From NCBI GenBank assembly GCA_022710085.1, contig JAKLHP010000002.1, positions 1 through 23,940 of the forward strand: a DNA stretch of 23,940 nucleotides. The letters run 5' to 3'. Position 1 is the first letter of the stretch, and each line of letters starts with the position of its first letter. This stretch comes from Patescibacteria group bacterium. GTDB taxonomy: Bacteria; Patescibacteriota; Minisyncoccia; Moranbacterales; JAKLHP01. Both the position numbers and the translations under genes were made by a program. Below, in pieces: positions 5,500 through 10,283 of the stretch. Below the pieces are notes generated by a model that saw nothing but the letters and a program-made list of their open reading frames with translations, had not been told where the DNA came from and made no database searches.

Positions 5500-5569
5500 A
5501 GGTTCGAACTCTGTTCCGGGGTAACAAAAAATAAGGCGAATTTAAGCCTTATTTTCGCTGCTCCGCGGG
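5500..5569. repeat. Dispersed ~70-nt repeat, copy 2 (module right flank, abuts tRNA-Asn)
   Basis: Partner of 3241-3310. Its left end with the preceding bases (5498-5521) reads like a tRNA 3' end on the plus strand: T-stem ACAGG, T-loop TTCGAAC, T-stem TCTGT, then TCCGGGG. No matching 5' half exists upstream. The centre is the tRNA-Asn terminator and the right end overlaps the 3' end of tRNA-Asn. Confidence 0.65.
5525..5556 (-). terminator. Terminator of the tRNA-Glu/tRNA-Asn transcript
   Basis: Perfect 10-bp stem AAAATAAGGC/GCCTTATTTT (5528-5537 with 5546-5555), 8-nt loop, T6 on the minus strand. It starts 5 nt after the 3' end of tRNA-Asn. Confidence 0.85.
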
Positions 5570-5632
5570 CAGGACTCGAACCTGCAACCAATTGATTAAC
5601 AGTCAACTGCTCTACCATTGAGCTACCGCGGA
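5561..5632 (-). tRNA. tRNA-Asn(GUU)
   Basis: Complete cloverleaf: acceptor TCCGCGG/CCGCGGA, D-arm GCTC/GAGC, anticodon arm GTTGA-CTGTTAA-TCAAT with anticodon GTT, T-arm GCAGG-TTCGAGT-CCTGC, discriminator G. CCA is not encoded. Transcribed together with tRNA-Glu and terminated at 5525-5556. Its 3' flank forms the right boundary of module 2. Confidence 0.97.
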
Positions 5633-5684
5633 ATAATATTAAATTTTAATTCTTTAATATTATACTATAAACTTCCAGAAATTG

Positions 5685-5756
5685 TAGCGCTACGGGGAAT
5701 CGAACCCCGGTTTACAGGATGAAAACCTGCTGTCCTAACCACTAGACGATAGCGCC
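5685..5756 (-). tRNA. tRNA-Glu(UUC)
   Basis: Complete cloverleaf: acceptor GGCGCTA/TAGCGCT (position 1:72 is G-U), D-arm GTC/GAC, anticodon arm GCAGG-TTTTCAT-CCTGT with anticodon TTC, T-arm CGGGG-TTCGATT-CCCCG, discriminator A. CCA is not encoded. It lies upstream of tRNA-Asn in the same direction. Confidence 0.96.
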
Positions 5757-5777
5757 ATATTTATTAAATTTTCAATT

Positions 5778-5847
5778 TAGCGCTGAGATGGAAAAACCTG
5801 CTGTCCCTGCCTGCCGGCAGGTAGGCTAACCACTAGACGATAGCGCC
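5778..5847 (-). pseudogene. Rearranged tRNA-Glu relic with a palindrome insertion
   Basis: On the minus strand it reproduces the tRNA-Glu 5' half (GGCGCTATCGTCTAGTGGTT plus AG). It is then interrupted at the D-loop/D-stem by 20 nt (5807-5826), resumes with GACAGCAGGTTTTTCCATC and jumps to an acceptor-like AGCGCTA. The whole T-arm and part of the anticodon arm are gone, so it cannot fold as a tRNA. It starts 22 nt upstream of the intact gene and probably arose from a tandem duplication. Confidence 0.85.
5806..5825. repeat. GC-rich 20-nt palindrome inserted in the tRNA-Glu relic
   Basis: CCTGCCTGCCGGCAGGTAGG is self-complementary except for one T/G pair. It is far more GC-rich than its surroundings and splits an otherwise continuous tRNA-Glu copy, so it is an insertion with precisely visible ends. 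Confidence 0.8.
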
Positions 5848-5911
5848 ATGTCAAAACAATAAAATAACATTGGATATCATAACAGCATTTTCTTTATTTA
5901 TCAAGTCCCTT

Positions 5912-6616
5912 TTACAAATTTTCATACAACCTCCGATAAATATCATTTTCCGGCTTTATCAGAAGCTCTTTTTTGTTAATTTTCTTATCGGTAAACCTTA
6001 CTGGAGCGTCTTCAATGACCGCCAAAGGGATTTTTTCATTTCCCTCCCCCATGACCAAAATGGCAGCCGAGGCCAGCGAATCAGCAATGTTTGTTTTGGT
6101 CATTTTTAGCTTCCTCCCAAAAATATCCTTTTTCCCAATATAATTCCGAAGGCCTTGGAAACCGGCATACCCAAGAGCAACCCCTGTTACTCCCGAACGC
6201 AAAGGAAAAATTCGGCTATCCGTGACCAAAACTCCGAGGTTTTTAATTCCGTATTCTTTCAAAAGCTTCTTTCTTAATTTTTCAGCTTCTTCATATATAT
6301 TGTCCGGCCAAAGAATAAGTCCTCCGCTTTCAACATTAGATTCATCAATTCCGGCATTAGCACACCAATGATCTTCTTTCAAAGTCAGGTAGCACCATTT
6401 TGTTTTATAAAAATTATCACTCTCTTTTTCGATCCATTCTTCTTTTTCTTTTCTGTTCATTTTCTTTTCCACGATCCTTCCCTGAGAAAGCGCCACAATT
6501 TTTGAAGTGATTACCAAAATGCTTCCATTTTTAATTTTTGGGATTTCTTCAAAAATAAAATCAGCCAAAGATTCTTTGGCTTGGAATATTCTGGTTTTTT
6601 TCGGAAATATCATCAT
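5912..6616 (-). CDS. Coenzyme F420-0:gamma-glutamyl ligase-like protein (CofE family)
   Basis: A 234-residue CofE-domain protein. It shows GSILVITSKIVALSQGRIVE, NAGIDESNV (residues 88-95), LVTDSRIFPLRSGVTGVALG (GTP/metal-binding region of CofE), GKKDIFGRKLKMT and ADSLASAAILVMGEGNE. CofE adds gamma-linked glutamates to F420-0, but no other F420 gene is visible here and CPR bacteria are not generally expected to make F420, so this homologue probably ligates an amino acid to another molecule. The ATG at 6616 overlaps the stop of the sigma-factor gene (ATGA), which implies translational coupling. A second in-frame ATG follows at once. Family firm, substrate unknown. Confidence 0.9.
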   Translation of the reverse strand: MMIFPKKTRIFQAKESLADFIFEEIPKIKNGSILVITSKIVALSQGRIVEKKMNRKEKEEWIEKESDNFYKTKWCYLTLKEDHWCANAGIDESNVESGGLILWPDNIYEEAEKLRKKLLKEYGIKNLGVLVTDSRIFPLRSGVTGVALGYAGFQGLRNYIGKKDIFGRKLKMTKTNIADSLASAAILVMGEGNEKIPLAVIEDAPVRFTDKKINKKELLIKPENDIYRRLYENL

Positions 6617-7296
6617 TTGTTTTTTTTCTTTCGATTGCTATTATTATATTCTTCAGTAACAATAATAATGTTTTCCAATTTTCTTTTGGCCCTGTTAACC
6701 AAAGTGCCGACTGTATTCACGGGCTTCTTTAAATTCTTACTAATCTCTTCGTATGATTTCTCTGAAAAGTATCTCATTTCCAGGACTTCCCGATATTTAT
6801 CTGGCAATTTTTTCATGGCTTTTTCCACTTCTTTGCGAAGCTCTTTTCTGAGCCATACTTCCATCGGAGATTTGGCATCGGTTTTTGTTTCTATCCTATC
6901 CTTGGTAGAAACAAATTCCTCCAGAGAGATAAATTTCTTGATATTCTTTCTCTTGATATAATTCACTGCCTCATTGTGAGCAATACGATAGATCCAGGAA
7001 GAAAACTTTCTATTGGTATCAAAGTCTTTGCAATATTTATAAACCTTAAAAAAAACATTCTGAAGAAGATCTTCAGCTTCTTCCTTGTTTCTCACGAAGC
7101 GATAAATATAGACAAAAAGTTTTTTTTGATATCTGTTTACCAGCTCATTATGAACAGCTGGATTCTTGCATTCAAGAAGCTTAATCAAGTCACCATCGCT
7201 TAGTTTCTTGATTCGTGCATTAGTTAGTCCAGAACCCACGATACGGGATTTCTTTTTTGGGCTTTTTTTAGGCATATTGATTGCCATTTTAGGCAT
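6613..7296 (-). CDS. ECF-type sigma-70 family RNA polymerase sigma factor
   Basis: A 227-residue sigma factor with region 2 (YIYRFVRNKEEAEDLLQNVF...WIYRIAHNEAVNYIKRKN, about residues 60-120) and region 4 (YREVLEMRYFSEKSYEEISK...TVGTLVNRAKRKL, about residues 168-210). The linker is poorly conserved, as in ECF factors. A lysine-rich N-terminal extension of about 25 residues precedes the domain, and alternative ATGs at codons 4 and 8 are possible. No anti-sigma factor is adjacent; the next gene, coupled by a 4-nt overlap, is the CofE-like ligase, which makes the sigma factor's control and target unclear. A -10 box 8 nt before ATG suggests a leaderless mRNA. Confidence 0.93.
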   Translation of the reverse strand: MPKMAINMPKKSPKKKSRIVGSGLTNARIKKLSDGDLIKLLECKNPAVHNELVNRYQKKLFVYIYRFVRNKEEAEDLLQNVFFKVYKYCKDFDTNRKFSSWIYRIAHNEAVNYIKRKNIKKFISLEEFVSTKDRIETKTDAKSPMEVWLRKELRKEVEKAMKKLPDKYREVLEMRYFSEKSYEEISKNLKKPVNTVGTLVNRAKRKLENIIIVTEEYNNSNRKKKNK

Positions 7297-7304
7297 TAAG
7301 CCTT

Positions 7305-7333
7305 ATTATCAATATATAGCACTAAAATAGTAA
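7305..7333 (-). promoter_or_regulatory. Promoter of the sigma-factor operon, probably leaderless
   Basis: GATAAT (7305-7310) lies 8 nt before ATG 7296 on the minus strand, with a weak TTACTA (7328-7333) 17 nt upstream. The -10 to ATG distance matches that of valS. Confidence 0.4.
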
Positions 7334-7358
7334 TAAAACAAGTAAAACTCGCCTGTAA

Positions 7359-7407
7359 ATACTTTTCCTGGCTAACTGGCACCCGCAGGGCGAACTTCTA
7401 AAAGTAT
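7359..7407. repeat. Inverted repeat around the tsaD start codon
   Basis: ATACTTTT (7359-7366) and AAAAGTAT (7400-7407) are perfect 8-nt arms. The right arm runs into the ATG at 7406. The 33 nt between them are unusually GC-rich (CTAACTGGCACCCGCAGGGC) and look like inserted repeat material. Confidence 0.5.
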
Positions 7408-8521
7408 GAGAATATTAGGAATCGAAACATCTTGTGATGAAACATCGGCTTCGATAATTGAATGCCAAAATAATAAAATCAAATTGCTTTCCAATATCGT
7501 TTCTTCCCAGGTCAAGCTTCATGCTAAATGGGGCGGGGTTGTGCCTAATCTTGCAGCCAGAGAGCACCTTAAAAATATTATTCCAGTTTTAAAACTGGCC
7601 TTGAAAGAGGCACAGACAAAACCGAATGATTTGGATTTAATTTCCGTCACTAACGGTCCGGGACTTATTCCGGCCCTTCTCATCGGGACTAACGTTGCCA
7701 GGACTCTTTCCTATGTTTGGGAAAAACCGCTTATTGGAATCCATCATATTGAAGGACATATCTACGCCAATTTCATGAATGGAATTAGCACAATTTCCAA
7801 TGACCAACTTCCAATGACCCAAAAAAAATCAAATCTTAAATCTCAAATCTCATTTCCTATTTTGTGCCTTGTTGTTTCAGGCGGACATACGCAATTAGTT
7901 TTGATGAAAGACCACTTGAAATATGAGATTGTCGGGCAAACCTTGGACGATGCTGCCGGTGAGGCTTTCGACAAAGTAGCCAGAATTCTAAATATCGGAT
8001 ATCCGGGTGGTCCGATAATTTCAAAATTTGCTGAAAACTACAAACCAAAAAATAGAAGCTGTGGCATAGATCTTCCTCGCCCAATGATCAATAGGAATAA
8101 TTTTGACTTTTCATTTTCCGGACTTAAAACTGCGGTTTTATATGAAACCAAAAAACATCCCCGGCTTCTCAAGGATAAAAAATATATTATCGAAATATGC
8201 CATGAATTCCAGCAAGCCGCCATCGATGTCCTGGTTTCCAAAACCATCAAGGCCGCCAGGAAATATAATCCTAAAACTATTATGCTAGCCGGAGGCGTCG
8301 CTGCCAATTCAGGACTCCGGAAACAACTCGGCGACGCTATTCACGAAAATATGCCCGCTACAAAATATCAAATACCCGATATGGAATATACCGGCGACAA
8401 TGCCGCAATGATTGCCACCGCTGCTTGCTTCCATTGGCAAAGAACGGCAAAAGCGCAAAAAGAAAAGGTTCTCCAAAATTGGAAAACCTTAGACACCGAT
8501 GCAAACTTAAAACTAAAATGA
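7406..8521 (+). CDS. tsaD: tRNA N6-adenosine threonylcarbamoyltransferase TsaD
   Basis: Catalytic subunit of t6A37 synthesis, transferring threonylcarbamoyl from threonylcarbamoyl-AMP to A37 of ANN-decoding tRNAs, with TsaB/TsaE partners not in this window. Signatures are MRILGIETSCDETSASI, the metal ligands H114 and H118 in HHIEGHIYAN, LVVSGGHTQL, DDAAGEAFDKVAR, LAGGVAANSGLR and TGDNAAMIA. The protein is 371 residues, longer than the usual 335-345. The excess is a low-complexity insertion at about residues 125-149, encoded by repeat-like DNA, between the metal site and the next strand. It has no Shine-Dalgarno sequence, and an inverted repeat overlaps the start. It is followed by a strong terminator. 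Confidence 0.98.
   Translation: MRILGIETSCDETSASIIECQNNKIKLLSNIVSSQVKLHAKWGGVVPNLAAREHLKNIIPVLKLALKEAQTKPNDLDLISVTNGPGLIPALLIGTNVARTLSYVWEKPLIGIHHIEGHIYANFMNGISTISNDQLPMTQKKSNLKSQISFPILCLVVSGGHTQLVLMKDHLKYEIVGQTLDDAAGEAFDKVARILNIGYPGGPIISKFAENYKPKNRSCGIDLPRPMINRNNFDFSFSGLKTAVLYETKKHPRLLKDKKYIIEICHEFQQAAIDVLVSKTIKAARKYNPKTIMLAGGVAANSGLRKQLGDAIHENMPATKYQIPDMEYTGDNAAMIATAACFHWQRTAKAQKEKVLQNWKTLDTDANLKLK
7790..7852 (+). repeat. Repeat-like insertion inside tsaD
   Basis: Contains AATTTCCAATGACCAACTTC, where TTCCAATGACC occurs twice 14 nt apart (7795 and 7809), followed by AAATCTTAAATCTCAAATCT, a second direct-repeat pattern. The insertion keeps the frame and encodes residues 129-149. Confidence 0.65.
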
Positions 8522-8550
8522 AAAAGGAGCATAAGATGCTCCTTTTTTTA
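8519..8550 (+). terminator. Bidirectional terminator between tsaD and the 91-residue gene
   Basis: Perfect 12-bp stem AAAAAGGAGCAT/ATGCTCCTTTTT (8521-8532 with 8536-8547) with a 3-nt loop and T runs on both strands. It overlaps the tsaD stop region and closes the convergent gene 20 nt away as well. Confidence 0.9.
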
Positions 8551-8569
8551 TTCTTTGCATAAAACAGCA

Positions 8570-8845
8570 TCACTTTGCAGGAGTCAAAAATGCATGCCTT
8601 TTTGAAGAATCGGGATAGTAAAATATAACCGGATCCTTGTGTCCCATCCTTCTTGCCTTTTCCAATGTGTCCGCTGGGTCAACATTAGCGATGGGTTCTT
8701 CTCTTTCATTTCTCAAAACTTCATTATTTCTGAAGCTTTTGGTGGCAATATATTTCCCCTCGCATTTCTTCTTCTCCTCCTCATTCCTAAAAGAAGCTAG
8801 ATCTCTCAAATTTAAAAGTCTGATCTTCCCTGTGTCTTTCGGCAT
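8570..8845 (-). CDS. Hypothetical 91-residue protein with strong Shine-Dalgarno
   Basis: I do not recognise the family. A basic soluble protein, MPKDTGKIRLLNLRDLASFR... ending YPDSSKRHAFLTPAK, with a highly charged middle (RNEEEKKKCEGK) and no membrane segment or catalytic motif. The start is certain: AAGGAGGG (8851-8858) precedes ATG by about 6 nt. A possible promoter is TTATGG with TAAAAT about 16 nt later, some 35 nt upstream. It is a single-gene unit between terminators. It belongs to the same expression class as the 154- and 76-residue orphan genes but lacks their flanking repeats. Function unknown. Confidence 0.72.
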   Translation of the reverse strand: MPKDTGKIRLLNLRDLASFRNEEEKKKCEGKYIATKSFRNNEVLRNEREEPIANVDPADTLEKARRMGHKDPVIFYYPDSSKRHAFLTPAK

Positions 8846-8850
8846 TTAAT

Positions 8851-8858
8851 CCCTCCTT
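8851..8858 (-). promoter_or_regulatory. Strong Shine-Dalgarno of the 91-residue gene
   Basis: AAGGAGGG on the minus strand with the AAGGAGG core 6 nt from ATG 8845. One of only three such sites seen in the window. Confidence 0.85.
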
Positions 8859-8910
8859 ATCTTTATTTTTGAAATTTTAACATAAAAAGCAACTGCCATA
8901 AGCTTTTAAA

Positions 8911-8939
8911 ACTAAATCCCGCTTGAGGCGGGATTTAGC
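8911..8939 (-). terminator. Terminator of the HU gene
   Basis: Perfect 11-bp stem CTAAATCCCGC/GCGGGATTTAG (8912-8922 with 8928-8938), 5-nt loop, followed by TTTTA on the minus strand. It lies 25 nt after the HU stop. Confidence 0.85.
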
Positions 8940-8962
8940 AATAAAAGAACTGTTTTGAATTT

Positions 8963-9244
8963 TTATAATACTGCTTCTTTTGCAGCTTTAGCCAATCGGA
9001 ATTTCACAACTGTCTTGGCTGGAATCTGGATCTTTTCTCCAGTAGCCGGATTAATTCCGGTTCTGGCTTTTCTGTCTACCTTTACCATCTTTCCAAACCC
9101 AGGAAGTACGAATACTCCACCTTTTTTGACTTCAGAGTAAGCCATGTCTACAAGAGCTTCCATGAAGCCTACGACATCTTTTTTGGCAAGCCCGGTTTTT
9201 TCGGCAAGCGCTGCCATTAGCTGTGACTTGGTCATTTTTGCCAT
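8963..9244 (-). CDS. HU family DNA-binding protein
   Basis: A 93-residue histone-like protein that bends and compacts DNA as a dimer. The N-terminal helices (KSQLMAALAEKTGLAKKDVV) are followed by the family signature FVLPGFGKMVKVDRKARTG, the beta-arm with the intercalating proline region (GINPATGEKIQIPAKTVVKF) and a C-terminal helix RLAKAAKEAV. Length and motifs are standard. It has no nearby Shine-Dalgarno sequence. Two extended -10 promoters lie upstream (9286-9294 and 9370-9378). It is monocistronic, closed by the terminator at 8911-8939. Confidence 0.97.
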   Translation of the reverse strand: MAKMTKSQLMAALAEKTGLAKKDVVGFMEALVDMAYSEVKKGGVFVLPGFGKMVKVDRKARTGINPATGEKIQIPAKTVVKFRLAKAAKEAVL

Positions 9245-9285
9245 AGTTTTTTATATTAATGAATTAACTCCCCTATTTGTAATAC

Positions 9286-9294
9286 ATTATAACA
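9286..9294 (-). promoter_or_regulatory. Extended -10 promoter P1 of the HU gene
   Basis: TGTTATAAT (9286-9294) on the minus strand matches TGnTATAAT. No good -35. The leader would be about 35 nt. Confidence 0.5.
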
Positions 9295-9369
9295 CTACTC
9301 CTGAAAAATGCTAGTATTTAACCCACTAGGCACATCGTCGGAATTTTCAATCAAATAAATAGCGCTTGT

Positions 9370-9378
9370 ATTATACCA
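9370..9378 (-). promoter_or_regulatory. Extended -10 promoter P2 upstream of the HU gene
   Basis: TGGTATAAT (9370-9378) on the minus strand, a second match to TGnTATAAT, about 126 nt before the HU start. Confidence 0.4.
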
Positions 9379-9411
9379 CGAAAAAACAGAAAATATTGCA
9401 CTTCTTTCAAA

Positions 9412-9930
9412 TCACTTGGGAACTTTTTTCAGCTTGCTTCTTTTAAATTTTATCAAAACGAGAAGTCCGATATAGAGAAAACCTAGCAAAATCACATTAG
9501 GAATGAATATTATCGGCTTTCCCCATTCAATTCCGTTAATCATAAAATCAGAAAATGGCCAGAGAAAAGGAGTTGGGAAAAAGCTGAAAGAATGAGTAGG
9601 AATATCGATCAGGATATGAAGACCCCAAGCTCCGAGAATCCAAAGAGGTTTTTTCCGAATGAGCCAAACAATTAAGAAAACAGTTGAAAAAATAACCAGG
9701 CTGTGGGTAATTTCGTAAAGACTCTTAACATAAAAAGGTATCTGGCTCATACTAGGATGATCCTTTGACCAATCCGGGCTATTTGAAAAACCCAAATGAA
9801 CTCCTGCCCAAAGAATTCCGAAAGAAAGCAGATCCGGGCCCATTCCTATAAGAAATGCCAGAATATAATTTCTAATGTTTTTTCTTCCGAAAGCTGCTCC
9901 TCCGTAAAGTGCATGCGAAAAAATATCCAT
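9412..9930 (-). CDS. Membrane metal-dependent hydrolase-like protein (DUF457/YdjM type)
   Basis: A 172-residue integral membrane protein with about four membrane segments. The conserved polar residues of the DUF457/YdjM-like family are present: H6 in MDIFSHALYG, D33 in GMGPDLLSF, H76 in YEITHSLV, and H105, D109 and H113 in WGLHILIDIPTH. These residues probably bind a metal ion near the membrane surface; the substrate of the family is not established. The C-terminus is basic (KFKRSKLKK), likely cytoplasmic. It has its own strong promoter (9958-9986), a 27-nt T-rich leader without a Shine-Dalgarno sequence, and lies downstream of a candidate small RNA and its terminator. Family call likely; function open. 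Confidence 0.8.
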   Translation of the reverse strand: MDIFSHALYGGAAFGRKNIRNYILAFLIGMGPDLLSFGILWAGVHLGFSNSPDWSKDHPSMSQIPFYVKSLYEITHSLVIFSTVFLIVWLIRKKPLWILGAWGLHILIDIPTHSFSFFPTPFLWPFSDFMINGIEWGKPIIFIPNVILLGFLYIGLLVLIKFKRSKLKKVPK

Positions 9931-9957
9931 AAAAAAGTTAAAAAAATTACTAAGCTA

Positions 9958-9986
9958 ATTCTACCCTTCATTAGTTATACGGTCAA
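9958..9986 (-). promoter_or_regulatory. Promoter of the DUF457-type gene
   Basis: TTGACC (9981-9986), 17-nt spacer, TAGAAT (9958-9963) on the minus strand; each is 5 of 6 to consensus. It starts just past the terminator at 9991-10012, so the upstream RNA is a separate unit. Confidence 0.7.
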
Positions 9987-9990
9987 AAAC

Positions 9991-10012
9991 AAAAAAAAAC
10001 GGCTCGGAACCG
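9991..10012 (-). terminator. Intrinsic terminator of the candidate minus-strand RNA
   Basis: Short GC stem CGGTT/AGCCG (10008-10012 with 10000-10004, one U-G) followed by nine T on the minus strand. No protein gene upstream on this strand could use it within 350 nt. Confidence 0.65.
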
Positions 10013-10184
10013 ATAGTATAAAAATATTATAAATTAATAACCACAAACAATTTACGAGCAATACGACTTTCGCCGTATAGCTTTCCACCATTTGTGGCGA
10101 TTTCCCTTCTTCTCATTAGACCACACTTTATATTAATGAGAGAGGGGTATTTTTTTCATTTTGCCCGTGGCTTGTTTCAAAATA
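9991..10184 (-). ncRNA. Candidate structured small RNA, no known family
   Basis: Gene-free DNA with RNA-like structure on the minus strand, in 5'-3' order. First, TCTCATTA/TAATGAGA, an 8-bp stem with a 15-nt loop. Second, CCACAAA...TTTGTGG, closing an internal loop and a hairpin AGC-T-ATACGGC-GAAA-GTCGTAT-T-GCT, that is, about 10 bp capped by a GNRA tetraloop. Third, an AT-rich link, and fourth, the terminator. On the plus strand the same hairpin has an A-C mismatch instead of G-U and no GNRA loop, which favours the minus strand. CCACAAA could alternatively pair with an upstream GTGTGG, so switching is conceivable. The 5' end is guessed from a weak promoter (TTGATT, 17 nt, AATAAA at 10191-10219). 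I do not recognise 4.5S, 6S, tmRNA, RNase P or a known riboswitch. Confidence 0.4.
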
Positions 10185-10246
10185 ACAATTTTTATTTCTT
10201 CAATTAATAATACAATCAAAAAACCCGCTTTCTTCCATTATCTGCC

Positions 10247-10275
10247 TTGAAAAATCCCTGATTTACTGCTATTAT
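10247..10275 (+). promoter_or_regulatory. Promoter of valS, probably leaderless
   Basis: TTGAAA (10247-10252), 17-nt spacer, TATTAT (10270-10275); each is 5 of 6 to consensus. ATG follows 8 nt after the -10 box, so the mRNA should start at or next to the AUG. No Shine-Dalgarno. Confidence 0.7.
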
Positions 10276-10283
10276 TAGACCAT

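Noticed and set aside
2533..5569. CRISPR array or integron
   Set aside because: Only two diverged copies of each flank, hundreds of bases apart, with no regular spacers and no integrase or cas gene.
5778..5847. Second functional tRNA-Glu
   Set aside because: The T-arm is missing and the D-arm is split by a palindrome, so it cannot fold as a tRNA.
10030..10283. T-box or other leader riboswitch controlling valS
   Set aside because: No T-box bulge sequence is present, and the promoter at 10247-10275 would start the valS mRNA after the structured region.
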